Of a stretch of 64,000 nucleotides of DNA, positions 1 through 8,244 are shown piece by piece. Position numbers and translations under genes: made by a program. How positions within the stretch are numbered: the stretch's first letter is position 1; every line of letters begins with the position of its first letter. The stretch is from Legionellaceae bacterium (GTDB lineage: Bacteria; Pseudomonadota; Gammaproteobacteria; Legionellales; Legionellaceae), in assembly GCA_020831865.1 (NCBI GenBank), contig JAFIFT010000005.1:124001-188000 (forward strand), given 5' to 3'. Below the pieces are notes generated by a model that did no database searches, was not told the origin of the DNA, and saw nothing but the letters and a program-made list of their open reading frames with translations.

Positions 1-420
1 TCCCTGCATCATTTGTACCTGTTATCTCCTGCCCTGGATTTGGTCAACCACCTGAACCGGTCGCTGACGCTTGCCAAATTCTGCCAGTTTCTGGGCTTTC
101 ACGCCTTGCGCAGCGCTTCGGGGAATATTTACCAGGCCGGCCAATGTGAAATTTCCTATAAAAAAATTCCGTTAAGCAGTTTGATTGAAGTGCTAAGCCT
201 GATACGTGATTTTTCCTTCCAACTGCCGACCTGCCCTTGTGATGTCTTTGTTGGCCGTCATGATGCGGTTGTGGATAGCCACAAGGTAGCGGCCCGCTTT
301 TCCCCCTTTGTGGATATGCGGGTACACTGGCTGGCACATTCGGCGCATGTTTTGCCCTTAGATGGTGACCGGGAATATATTCTCCATTGTCTCAATGGTC
401 ATAACCATTTATTGAGATAG
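1..420 (+). CDS. alpha/beta hydrolase, C-terminal part (cut by window edge)
   Basis: The reading frame is open from the first base, so the gene starts upstream of the window and only about 139 C-terminal codons are visible. The end of the protein has the layout of an alpha/beta hydrolase: a beta strand leading to an acid-bearing turn (VFVGRHDAVVD, the usual place of the catalytic Asp), then a segment with a candidate catalytic His (HWLAHSAHVLPLDGDRE). This spacing fits carboxylesterase or monoacylglycerol-lipase-like enzymes. The nucleophile Ser lies outside the window, so the substrate cannot be named. Its last 22 bases overlap the convergent lipoprotein gene. Confidence 0.7.
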   Translation, partial: SLHHLYLLSPALDLVNHLNRSLTLAKFCQFLGFHALRSASGNIYQAGQCEISYKKIPLSSLIEVLSLIRDFSFQLPTCPCDVFVGRHDAVVDSHKVAARFSPFVDMRVHWLAHSAHVLPLDGDREYILHCLNGHNHLLR

Positions 421-1367
421 CTATACTCTTTCAGGGCTTGCTGATGCCAATCCCGCATGTCGAGAACGGAACCATCGAAGGCCATAAAATCAGTGCGCAT
501 TTCGGGTAAATGGTAGAAATAAATGTCTGATTGATCGCTGGCCAGGCTGTGTTGGCGTTTGAGTGCACTGATACGGGCTATGGACTCATCAAAGGTTTTT
601 ATAAAGGCGCGGTCCGCACGCAGATACCGCCCTTCAAAAGTAGCCTGTTGGTGCAATTCCACATCCAGTTTATCGATGAGCCCCGCCAGTTGGATCACCG
701 CATGGTCTGTGGCTCGGACACACAATGACGGCCCGGACGACCAGTACATATTAAAATGCCCATTGCCACTGACCTGGAGTTTTCGCAACCTGGCCACCCC
801 CGTGAGTTCAACGCGGGCATTTTCGGTGATGCTGACCCGTAAATCCTGGCTGTGTACCCCACTAATTTGATACAATCCGCTGCCCCTGGCAGTGAGTTTA
901 TGCAGCATCAGATAGCCACCCAGCCTGGTGGTACCGCTATTATCTAAAACCAGCTCCAGATGATTGGAGCGCAGTTTGCTGCCACTTAATGTCCCTTCAC
1001 CCTCATAACGCAAATAATTGAGGTAACGGGTGCGAATTTCAGCTTTGACTGGACCATGGCGGGGGTAGCCCTTACCGATGTGAACCAGCAAATTATCGTC
1101 CAGCACTTCGGTGACGACTTGCCGCAGATCACGTGGGTCGCCACGTAAAATAACCATCGGCTGGGTATAACCACTGTGCACCGAGGCATCAATACGCCCT
1201 TCGATTGTCAGGCGAGAATAAGAGGCTACATTGTATTTAATGGTGGTTACGTGCCGTGATGCTGTTTGGGGCGGGGTTTTAGCGGGGTCTTGCATCGCTT
1301 TTTTATGCAAAACACAACTCGATAACCAGAAACTTGCCAGGATAATACAAAACCAGTTGCGGTACAT
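399..1367 (-). CDS. lipoprotein with GIN/DUF2807-like beta-helical domain
   Basis: This 322-residue protein begins with a short charged and hydrophobic leader ending in a lipobox (L15-S-S-C18), so it should be lipidated and exported. The residue after the Cys is not Asp, which favours the outer membrane. The body has repeated short strands rich in G, N and T (for example GEGTLSGSKLRSNHLELVLDNSG cut here into its recurring xLxLxxSGxxxL pattern), as in the DUF2807 'head GIN' family that folds as a beta-helix. The role of this family is not well defined; surface adhesion or envelope stress has been proposed. The ATG at 1367 follows a GGAAA ribosome binding site. The 3' end overlaps the hydrolase gene on the other strand. 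Confidence 0.68.
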   Translation of the reverse strand: MYRNWFCIILASFWLSSCVLHKKAMQDPAKTPPQTASRHVTTIKYNVASYSRLTIEGRIDASVHSGYTQPMVILRGDPRDLRQVVTEVLDDNLLVHIGKGYPRHGPVKAEIRTRYLNYLRYEGEGTLSGSKLRSNHLELVLDNSGTTRLGGYLMLHKLTARGSGLYQISGVHSQDLRVSITENARVELTGVARLRKLQVSGNGHFNMYWSSGPSLCVRATDHAVIQLAGLIDKLDVELHQQATFEGRYLRADRAFIKTFDESIARISALKRQHSLASDQSDIYFYHLPEMRTDFMAFDGSVLDMRDWHQQALKEYSYLNKWL

Positions 1368-1505
1368 GAATGATTTCCACCGTTCCCTAAAAGGTATACA
1401 TTAGAACAAGTTGGGCATGGGCGCAAGCGCTTCCATGAGTGGAGCAGGGTAAAATCATACTCTGCCAAGGATAAAAACATTATGATGGCATCCTGCGCCG
1501 ATTTT

Positions 1506-2492
1506 TTAGCTATCGCTGGAATAAAAGTCCGAGATAGCGACCATCTTGGGGCAACCCTGGCGCCGGTATTCGCCGGAAGCCTGTTGTAAGAGGGCGGCTA
1601 GTCCATCGTTTTGGTGGAGTTGCAGGGGAAGTTGCAGAAAAATGTCTACCAGTTTTCCCTGGCTACAGCCAAAATAGATCTTGTGTCGGCTTCCCGGGCC
1701 AAAGGAGGATTCGCTGGCCTGCTGCAGCCGTTTCAGGGAAACGGTGCCGCCACGGTACTCGCGAATCAGATCTGCCAAGGGCGAGCGATCGGCCTCCTGG
1801 GCCAGATCAAGTGCCAGATTAAAGTAGGGGTCGATGGCCTGCAATTGGCAACTGCCATGCTTGTTCCATTCGTGTCGCTCCAGACAACTGCCACTGGCAA
1901 AGCTTGGCATATACTGTTGTAGTCGCTCACTGATCTCTGGCGCCAGTGTCAGGCCGGGATACGCGCAGTGATGACTGCGGGCGCTCACCCCACAGAAGCC
2001 ATAATTTTTGCCGCAGGCTTTTTGATTTGGCCACAGGCCATGCAGTGTCAGATGCTGTTGGGAAAACGCGTGTTTCGCCAATGGCCGGCATTCCGCCTTG
2101 TTTGCTTCATAGCCATAGGTTTCGCAGAACGCCGGTTGCCAACTCAAGGCCAGTACGTGTGAGTCGGCGTTACCGGCGCTTTGCTGGCAGCCCGGGGCTG
2201 CCGTTATGCCATACTCGGCCTGTCCGCAACTCTGATGCACCCAGCGCAGGGGATTGGAGCTATGGGCAAGACGTATGCGGTACCAGTCAGGTTGGCGGGC
2301 TCGATTGAGCTCCACCAGCGCATAGCGCGCCTCGAGCAGGGTATGTTGTTGATCGGGATTGGTTTTATGATGTTTGGAAAGATAGGCCGGGCAGGCTTGT
2401 TTGGCAACAAATACGCCCTCGACAGCAACCGAAGACCAGCCGGGGCTAAGCACAGCAAACAGGAAAATAACCGGCATTATCTTTTTGAACAT
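1506..2492 (-). CDS. secreted ribonuclease T2 family protein
   Basis: The protein has 328 residues and an N-terminal signal peptide (MFKKIMPVIFLFAVLSPGWSS region, cleavage near residue 23). Both catalytic segments of RNase T2 are present: the first with LTLHGLWPN and the second with ERHEWNKHGSC, each carrying an active-site His, plus the Glu and Lys of the second. Several Cys residues suggest disulphides, which fits a periplasmic or secreted enzyme that cleaves single-stranded RNA through a 2',3'-cyclic intermediate. Legionella pneumophila secretes a T2 RNase (SrnA) that lets it use RNA for growth, and this is a likely counterpart. A GGAG-AGG site precedes the ATG. It is transcribed alone, away from the cold-shock gene on the same strand. 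Confidence 0.93.
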   Translation of the reverse strand: MFKKIMPVIFLFAVLSPGWSSVAVEGVFVAKQACPAYLSKHHKTNPDQQHTLLEARYALVELNRARQPDWYRIRLAHSSNPLRWVHQSCGQAEYGITAAPGCQQSAGNADSHVLALSWQPAFCETYGYEANKAECRPLAKHAFSQQHLTLHGLWPNQKACGKNYGFCGVSARSHHCAYPGLTLAPEISERLQQYMPSFASGSCLERHEWNKHGSCQLQAIDPYFNLALDLAQEADRSPLADLIREYRGGTVSLKRLQQASESSFGPGSRHKIYFGCSQGKLVDIFLQLPLQLHQNDGLAALLQQASGEYRRQGCPKMVAISDFYSSDS

Positions 2493-2637
2493 GACCTGCT
2501 CCAGCGGAAGGAAGTCATTTCATTATAACGCATTGCCTCTGAGATGGAAGTCTATCGTGCCTGGTAGTGTAAGCTATGGTTTTTTCTGGACTTTGACATT
2601 GGAAGGCCGCGGTAATTTGGGGCCAGGAAGGATATAA

Positions 2638-2656
2638 CCCGGAGAAGTTCCCCGGG
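2638..2656 (-). terminator. possible weak terminator after the cold-shock gene
   Basis: A CCCGG / CCGGG inverted repeat lies about 10 bases after the stop codon of the cold-shock gene. There is no proper T run on the minus strand, so it is at best a weak terminator or an mRNA-stabilising hairpin. Confidence 0.3.
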
Positions 2657-2665
2657 CTGATAAAA

Positions 2666-2881
2666 TCAGTCAGCGATGGAAACTTCGTCCGCTTGCAGCC
2701 CTTTGGCTCCTTGCGATACTTTGAATTTCACTTTATCCCCTTCGTGAAGGGTTTTGCGCTTGTCAGGGCTGTTGATTGAACGGTGGTGAACAAATACATC
2801 TTCGCCGCGCTCGGAAGTGATGAAACCATAACCTTTTTCATCGTTGAACCATTTAACGGTTCCTTTAACTATATCAGACAT
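2666..2881 (-). CDS. CspA-family cold-shock protein
   Basis: This 71-residue protein is a single cold-shock domain. It carries the RNP1 motif (KGYGFIT) and the RNP2 motif (DVFVHH) that bind single-stranded RNA or DNA, and begins with the usual GTVKWFN. Such proteins act as RNA chaperones, melting secondary structure at low temperature or on entry into stationary phase. I chose the ATG at 2881, which has a GGAAA site 6-7 bases upstream, over an in-frame TTG at 2893. The untranslated leader back to the likely promoter is long (about 160 bases) and T-rich, which is typical of temperature-controlled csp mRNAs. Confidence 0.95.
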   Translation of the reverse strand: MSDIVKGTVKWFNDEKGYGFITSERGEDVFVHHRSINSPDKRKTLHEGDKVKFKVSQGAKGLQADEVSIAD

Positions 2882-3043
2882 TTCTTTTTCCAATTAAAAT
2901 TAAACACAACCCGCACCAGCGCGTTTTTTTTTAAAAGCAGGGTGTTTAATGCGTCAGAATCACGCCAATTGAAAAGCAAAAGGAGGGATAAAACCAACAC
3001 GCTGTCTCTCAAATCAAGAACATCGCTAATTACGAGTCTTTTG

Positions 3044-3049
3044 ATTATA
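3044..3049 (-). promoter_or_regulatory. -10 element for the cold-shock gene
   Basis: A perfect TATAAT is read on the minus strand about 165 bases upstream of the csp start. No good -35 hexamer is seen at the standard distance, so this is a -10 call only. Confidence 0.4.
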
Positions 3050-3273
3050 GTTGAACTCGATTAAAAAAGCGAGGATTGCTGAAAATAATTTTTAATCAGG
3101 CTGGGGGGGTGCAAGACACCCTCTCCCAGGGCTGGCTCATAGCCTATTGACTAAACCTAATATCTTCAAATTTAGCCAATCGCTTAGCATGGCATCATCA
3201 TGTTTTAACCATCCGCACCGTATGATTTTAGCCCGCCCCTCGCTTAAAATCTCGCCTTTTAAAGCAGCCCCGG

Positions 3274-3290
3274 TATATAATAGGCCTATT
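3274..3290 (+). promoter_or_regulatory. murJ -10 element overlapping a palindrome
   Basis: TATATAAT ends 20 bases upstream of the first murJ ATG. It runs straight into the perfect palindrome AATAGGCCTATT (3279-3290), which would cover the start of transcription and could be an operator. The -35 region is poor. Confidence 0.45.
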
Positions 3291-3307
3291 TCAGGCAGGG
3301 CATGCTC

Positions 3308-4879
3308 ATGACGCAAGCAAGGCAAAACCGGCAACAGGCTCTATTGCGCTCGACGTCATTGGTCTCGCTGATGACCTTTGTCTCGCGCATGCTGGGTTTT
3401 GCCCGGGATATGGTGATCGCGCACTTTTTCGGTGCCCAGGCTGGCGTTGATGCCTTTTTTGTTGCCTTTCGCATCCCCAATTTCATGCGGCGTTTGTTTG
3501 CGGAAGGGGCCTTTGCACAGGCCTTTGTTCCGGTATTGGCCGAATACCAGAAGACGCGTAGTATTGCGGATGTGCGAGTGTTTATCGCCCGCATTGCCGG
3601 ACAATTAAGCGCGGTACTATCGGTGGTTACCGCCCTGGGTATTGTCGCGGCGCCTGTGATTATCTTTATTTTTGCCCCGGGCTTTGCCGCGGATAATGGC
3701 CGCGCGGTACTGGCCAGCGAAATGCTGCGCCTGACCTTTCCCTATTTGTTATTGATCTCATTAACCGCCATGGCGGGTGCCGTATTGAATACCTATGGCT
3801 ATTTCGCGATACCGGCGCTGACCCCGGCTATTTTGAATATTACCATGATCAGCGCGGCCGTTTACCTGTCTCCCTATAGCAATCCGCCGGTTGTGGCGCT
3901 GGCCTGGGGGGTGTTATTGGCAGGGGTCGCCCAGCTGCTGTTTCAATTGCCTTTTTTGCTGCGTCACGGTCTCTTGGTGCGGCCACAGCTGGCCCGGCAG
4001 GATGAGGGCGTGCGGCGGGTATTGCGTCTGATGATTCCGGCGCTCTTTGGGGTCTCGGTGGCGCAGCTCAATTTGATGGTGGATAGTATTTTCGCCTCTT
4101 TTTTACAGATTGGCAGTGTGTCCTGGCTGTACTACACGGACCGGCTCACCGACTTTCCTCTGGGGGTGTTTGGGGTGGCTATTGCAACGGTTATCCTGCC
4201 GCATCTCTCGCGCCGTTATGCGGTCGATAAGCCGGAGGAGTTTTCCCGTTCTCTGGATTGGGCCCTGCGTCTGGTCTTACTCATCGCCCTGCCGGCGGCT
4301 TTGGGATTGTCGTTATTTGCGCTGCCGCTGATTAGCAGTTGTTTTGCCTATGGTAAATTTAGTGCCTTTGATGCGCTGCAAACGCAAAAAAGCCTCATAG
4401 CACTCGGTGCCGGTGTGCCGGCTTTTATGTTGATCAAAGTGTTGGCGTCCGGTTTTTATGCCCGGCAGGATATTAAAACACCGGTCAAGATTGGCGCCAT
4501 TGCCATGTTGGTCAATTCGCTGCTCTGTGCCCTGTTGATCTGGCCATTGGCGCACGCCGGATTGGCTCTGGCCTCAGCCCTTGCCGGCTATGTCAATTGT
4601 GCGCTGTTGTGGCGCGGTTTGCGTCAAAGGGCCATTTATCAACCTTTGAATGGTTGGGGGCGCTATCTCGGGCAGCTGGCGATTGCCAATCTGGGGATGG
4701 CGGTGTATCTGTTCTGGCAGGCCAGGGGGGTGGCCTACTGGTTGGCGCTACCCGTCCTGTCGCGGCTTGGCCTGTTATTGGCACAGGTGGCTATGGCCAT
4801 GCTGATTTATGTGTTGCTGTTATGCCTGACGGGATTACGGCCGGCACAGTTTCGTGGACCAATAAGGAATGCCCTATGA
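3308..4879 (+). CDS. murJ: lipid II flippase MurJ
   Basis: The product is an inner-membrane protein of about 523 residues with the repeated hydrophobic segments expected for the 14-helix MurJ/MviN fold. The N-terminus carries the family signature (SLVSLMTFVSRMLGFARD, then DAFFVAFRIPN and RRLFAEGAFAQAF). It moves the lipid-linked peptidoglycan precursor lipid II across the inner membrane and is normally essential. There are two nearby ATGs, at 3302 and 3308; I prefer 3308 because an AGGG lies seven bases upstream. Its stop overlaps the next start as ATGA, so the aminopeptidase is probably translationally coupled. In many gamma-proteobacteria murJ sits beside rpsT or ribF, which is not the case here. 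Confidence 0.96.
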   Translation: MTQARQNRQQALLRSTSLVSLMTFVSRMLGFARDMVIAHFFGAQAGVDAFFVAFRIPNFMRRLFAEGAFAQAFVPVLAEYQKTRSIADVRVFIARIAGQLSAVLSVVTALGIVAAPVIIFIFAPGFAADNGRAVLASEMLRLTFPYLLLISLTAMAGAVLNTYGYFAIPALTPAILNITMISAAVYLSPYSNPPVVALAWGVLLAGVAQLLFQLPFLLRHGLLVRPQLARQDEGVRRVLRLMIPALFGVSVAQLNLMVDSIFASFLQIGSVSWLYYTDRLTDFPLGVFGVAIATVILPHLSRRYAVDKPEEFSRSLDWALRLVLLIALPAALGLSLFALPLISSCFAYGKFSAFDALQTQKSLIALGAGVPAFMLIKVLASGFYARQDIKTPVKIGAIAMLVNSLLCALLIWPLAHAGLALASALAGYVNCALLWRGLRQRAIYQPLNGWGRYLGQLAIANLGMAVYLFWQARGVAYWLALPVLSRLGLLLAQVAMAMLIYVLLLCLTGLRPAQFRGPIRNAL

Positions 4880-6246
4880 AGACTCTGGTGAACCTGTTTT
4901 ATCGTAGCGATGAAAAAGATGCTATTCCCTTGCAACTCCTTGCTACAACGGATATTGAGCAGACCCGGCACGCCTTGCCGGCCGGTCATCGGCAATGGCT
5001 TTCGCGTCTCGATTTTAAAGGCATACTGGGGCAGGTGGCGCTATGTCATGACCGCGACGGGAATCTGCAGGCAGCTTACATTGGCGCCGGGTCGGCGCAG
5101 TGGGAGCAGGCTATGGCCCAGGCAGCTCTGCTCCTGCCGGCAGGTGCCTATCGGTTGGAGCAGCCCCTCTCCAGCACAGCCTGCTTATTTTGGGGAATGG
5201 CCCAGTATCGCTATGATCGTTATAAAACGGCAGAGGTAGCGCCACGGGTGCTGTGTGTTTCGGCTCAAGCACGTATCGCTTTGGAGCGCGACTTGCAGGC
5301 CGTTTTTCGTGCCCGTGATTTGATTAATGCACCGGCGAATGATATGGGGCCGGGGGATTTGGCGGCCGTGTTGCAACAGGTCGCGCTCGACTATCAGGCG
5401 GAGTTGCAGCAGTGGGAGGGGCCGCAACTGCTGGAGGCTAATTTTCCGGCCATTCACGCTGTGGGGCGTGCCTCGATACAGGCACCGCGACTCTTGCAAC
5501 TGCGTTGGGGAAATCCGGCGCATCCTGTAGTCGCTCTGGTTGGCAAGGGCGTGTGTTTTGATAGTGGCGGCCTGGATCTCAAGCCCTCGTCTGCGATGCG
5601 GCTGATGAAAAAAGACATGGGCGGAGCCGCCAATGCCATTGCGCTTGCGGAATGGCTGATGGCAGCCCGTTTGCCGATTCGCTTGCACTTATATGTAGCG
5701 GCGGTTGAAAACGCCATCGGGCCGGATGCGTTTCGGCCCGGGGATGTGATACGGATGCGCAATGGCCTGAGCGTTGAAGTTGACAATACTGATGCAGAGG
5801 GTCGTCTGGTGCTGGCCGATGCCATGGTGAAAGCAGTGGAAGATCAGGCGGAGCTGCTCATTGATTTTGCCACCTTGACCGGAGCGGCTCGTGTTGCCGT
5901 GGGAACGGATATTGCGGCTATGTTTTGTAACGATGAGCAGCTGGCAGGTGAACTGGCTCAGGCGGCATTACAAGTGAATGATCCGCTGTGGCGCCTGCCC
6001 CTGCATCAAGATTATAATGCGCTGCTGGAGTCTACAGTTGCCGATCTGCTCAACTCTGCCCCGTCCTCTTACGCCGGAGCCATTACGGCCGCTTTGTTTT
6101 TGCAGCGCTTTGTTCCCCCCAGCCTGCGCTGGGTACATTTTGATATTATGGCCTGGAATATCAGTGCCAGGCCGGGAAAGCCCATCGGTGGCGAAGCTAT
6201 GGCTATTCGGGCGGTGGCGCACTGGTTAAGTGAACAGTACCGATGA
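4876..6246 (+). CDS. M17 leucyl aminopeptidase family protein
   Basis: This 456-residue cytosolic metallopeptidase removes N-terminal amino acids from peptides. The M17 signature NTDAEGRL is intact, and the metal-binding segment GKGVCFDSGGLDLKP with its Lys and Asp precedes it, followed by KKDMGGAA. At 456 residues it is shorter than PepA (about 500) and lacks PepA's full N-terminal DNA-binding-type domain, so it fits the shorter PepB-like or generic M17 group. The ATG at 4876 overlaps the murJ stop by the ATGA arrangement and has AAGGA upstream, so the two genes form an operon. The link to cell-wall export may be no more than co-transcription. Confidence 0.92.
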   Translation: MKTLVNLFYRSDEKDAIPLQLLATTDIEQTRHALPAGHRQWLSRLDFKGILGQVALCHDRDGNLQAAYIGAGSAQWEQAMAQAALLLPAGAYRLEQPLSSTACLFWGMAQYRYDRYKTAEVAPRVLCVSAQARIALERDLQAVFRARDLINAPANDMGPGDLAAVLQQVALDYQAELQQWEGPQLLEANFPAIHAVGRASIQAPRLLQLRWGNPAHPVVALVGKGVCFDSGGLDLKPSSAMRLMKKDMGGAANAIALAEWLMAARLPIRLHLYVAAVENAIGPDAFRPGDVIRMRNGLSVEVDNTDAEGRLVLADAMVKAVEDQAELLIDFATLTGAARVAVGTDIAAMFCNDEQLAGELAQAALQVNDPLWRLPLHQDYNALLESTVADLLNSAPSSYAGAITAALFLQRFVPPSLRWVHFDIMAWNISARPGKPIGGEAMAIRAVAHWLSEQYR

Positions 6247-6275
6247 CCGGGTTGAGCGCCTGCCGGCGACAGAGC

Positions 6276-6743
6276 CTAAAACAGGGGGAATTTGCTGAGT
6301 AAAAGGCCCGCCTCGAGGATGATAAAAACGCCCAGCAGCAGAAGAATCACCCCCAGTTTGCGTGGCATACGGATGTCGAGTACCGCTTGTTCGGGAGACA
6401 GGGGATTGTAATAGACGGTGACAGGCTCATCGTTTTGATAGGCGCGCGCCACGCGGTAGGCCAATTCGCGTGCATACGCGCTGTGGGGGGAATTGTGTAT
6501 GGTATCGGCAAACAGATAGTGGTTATAATAGTCTTCCTGACCTATCCGATAGTGATACTCTATCTCCGGCCAAAGTCTCAGCCCTTCCTGCTGCAGATGA
6601 AAATAGGTGATTTTGCCTTTGACGGTGTGCCATTTTCGCATCCGGTGCAAACGCAACCATTGTTGGTAAAAAAAACCAAACAGTCCGAGCAGAAACAGAA
6701 TCCAGACCAGGCTGGGCAACAGCGTTTTCCAGGAAAGGGGCAT
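6276..6743 (-). CDS. DUF3592 membrane protein
   Basis: This 155-residue protein has one hydrophobic helix at each end (about residues 9-27 and 130-148) with a soluble beta-rich middle. The pattern (TVKGKITYF..., then PEIEYHYRIGQEDYYNHYL, then VTVYYNPLSPEQAVL) is that of DUF3592, a family of small membrane proteins of unknown function. The middle domain should face one side of the inner membrane. It is convergent with the aminopeptidase gene and divergent from the MFS gene. No biochemical role can be assigned. Confidence 0.72.
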   Translation of the reverse strand: MPLSWKTLLPSLVWILFLLGLFGFFYQQWLRLHRMRKWHTVKGKITYFHLQQEGLRLWPEIEYHYRIGQEDYYNHYLFADTIHNSPHSAYARELAYRVARAYQNDEPVTVYYNPLSPEQAVLDIRMPRKLGVILLLLGVFIILEAGLLLSKFPLF

Positions 6744-6859
6744 CTTGTCACCAAAAAAGAATCTATTCTCAGTGTAATAGGCTGTGCCCAGAAATCAAGG
6801 ACTTTACAAAACTGCTCCAGCCGCTTCATAATGCGCCTTTTTTGACTCACATTACCACC

Positions 6860-8065
6860 ATGAATTTTTTTAACGCCCTGATTGTGCTGGGTCTGATCTT
6901 TATCGAGTGGTTGGATTTCAGTCTGTACCTCTACCTGGCCAACCCTATTTTTGCCCGGCTCTACTTTCCGCACTCGGATAATAATCTGGTCTTGAGTTTC
7001 GCCGTTTTTGCCGTGGCGTATCTGGCGCGTCCGCTGGGAGGCTGGTGGCTGGGGCGTATGGCCGATCGGCAAGGGCGTCGCCGCCCGATGCTGTGGTCTG
7101 CCCTGTTGATGGGCGGTGGAACGATTGGTATTGGCCTGCTTCCTGGGTACGCCCAGTGGGGGTTGCTGGCTCCCTGGCTGTTATTATTGTGCCGGATTGC
7201 TCAGGGACTGGCACTGGGGGGAGAGGTCAACACCGCCGCGCTGTTTCTGATTGAACATCATCCTACCCAGCCCCTAAAAGCGGGTGGCCTGGCTGCTGCC
7301 AGCGGGGCACTGGGTATGTTTGCCGGCGGTTTGCTGGCGACGGTGCTGCAGCAGCAGGCGGAAGGCTTATGGCGCCTGGTGTTCGTGCTTGCTGGTGTGG
7401 CCTCGTGCGGCTTGTTTTATGCGCGAAAACAATTGGCGGAATCACCGGAATTTCAGGGACGAGCGCTGCCACTGGCGGCTATCTGGCAACGGCACCGCCT
7501 GGCACTGCTGCGGATAGCAAGCACGGCGGCTTTTGTGTCGCTGATGGTGTATTTATGTAATATCTTCTGGGTGAATCTGGCCAGGCAGCTCCATTTGTGG
7601 CCGCAGCGGTCTCTGCCGCTCATCGGCGCGCTGGTACAATTGGCCTCGGCACTACTGGCTCTGCCTCTGGCCTTTCGCTTGCGCTCGCTGTGGGTGACGC
7701 ACCTCATGCGTTTGAGTTATGGCAGTATTATGCTCAGTGCGATTTTGCTGTTTTATGGTACGGTGCATCAGCAGGGGGGGATGGTGCTTGGCGGCTTGCT
7801 GGCCTATGTGGTGGGTAATGCGTCTTTGTGTGCCGGGCTGTATTACTATCTCTATACGCAGTTGCCCGCGACGTGCCGCTGTTTTGCGGTTTCGCTACTG
7901 TGGGCTATCGCGGCCAGCATTGGCGCGCTCAGCCTGCCTGTCGCGCAACGGTTGTCACAGGCCGGTTATTATTATTTTGCGCCGGCCATGGTCTGTGCCT
8001 GCGCGGTACTGGCCTATGCGAGTTTAATGTTCCCGCAATGGCAGCGCCGTCGTATTGTCGTTTAA
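6860..8065 (+). CDS. MFS transporter, ProP/metabolite-H+ symporter type
   Basis: The protein has about 401 residues and 12 predicted membrane helices. It shows the MFS loop 2-3 motif GGWWLGRMADRQGRRRPM and the second conserved arm (RIAQGLALGGEVNTAALFLIEH), which place it in the metabolite:H+ symporter group near ProP. Related transporters in Legionella (the Pht set) import amino acids or nucleosides, but the substrate cannot be read from sequence. I used the ATG at 6860; an upstream in-frame TTG at 6842 exists and neither has a clear ribosome binding site. The gene stands alone and is followed by a strong hairpin. Confidence 0.85.
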   Translation: MNFFNALIVLGLIFIEWLDFSLYLYLANPIFARLYFPHSDNNLVLSFAVFAVAYLARPLGGWWLGRMADRQGRRRPMLWSALLMGGGTIGIGLLPGYAQWGLLAPWLLLLCRIAQGLALGGEVNTAALFLIEHHPTQPLKAGGLAAASGALGMFAGGLLATVLQQQAEGLWRLVFVLAGVASCGLFYARKQLAESPEFQGRALPLAAIWQRHRLALLRIASTAAFVSLMVYLCNIFWVNLARQLHLWPQRSLPLIGALVQLASALLALPLAFRLRSLWVTHLMRLSYGSIMLSAILLFYGTVHQQGGMVLGGLLAYVVGNASLCAGLYYYLYTQLPATCRCFAVSLLWAIAASIGALSLPVAQRLSQAGYYYFAPAMVCACAVLAYASLMFPQWQRRRIVV

Positions 8066-8131
8066 GGTTCCGGGCGGGAATTTCCCACCGTCATGTAAGG
8101 GCGAAGGGATACCTCAGTGTATGCGGATGTC

Positions 8132-8173
8132 CGCGCCATGGGATGGCGCGAGCACGGGATGACGCTGCTTTTT
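8132..8173 (+). terminator. perfect hairpin then T run after the MFS gene
   Basis: CGCGCCAT (8132-8139) and ATGGCGCG (8143-8150) form a perfect 8-bp stem with a 3-base loop. A T run at 8169-8174 follows 18 bases later, so this may be a terminator or only a palindromic repeat; similar GGGATGA-containing hairpins lie near 26.8 and 51.1 kb. Confidence 0.4.
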
Positions 8174-8185
8174 TCTGTTGAATTC

Positions 8186-8214
8186 GAACTTTATTTATGC
8201 TTAAGATAAAGTTC
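8186..8214 (+). promoter_or_regulatory. 9-bp inverted repeat with PmrA-like half-sites
   Basis: GAACTTTAT (8186-8194) and ATAAAGTTC (8206-8214) are a perfect inverted repeat 31 bases upstream of the kinase-like gene. It contains two CTTnA-type half-sites, CTTTATTTA (8189) and CTTAAGATA (8200), whose starts are 11 bases apart, the period of the Legionella/Coxiella PmrA box (cTTAATatT repeated). The match is imperfect, and a TTGAAT/TAAGAT promoter can also be drawn here. Confidence 0.35.
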
Positions 8215-8244
8215 CTGCTCAAGTTTGAATCTAAGGAAAAAGCC

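Larger units (their letters stand above)
2882..3301. other. intergenic region: divergent csp leader and murJ promoter
   Basis: This 420-base gap holds no convincing coding sequence. Its left part would be the long 5' untranslated leader of the minus-strand cold-shock gene. A GGGTG-CAAGA-CACCC hairpin lies near 3106-3120, with no T run after it on either strand. The right end holds the murJ promoter. Confidence 0.6.
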
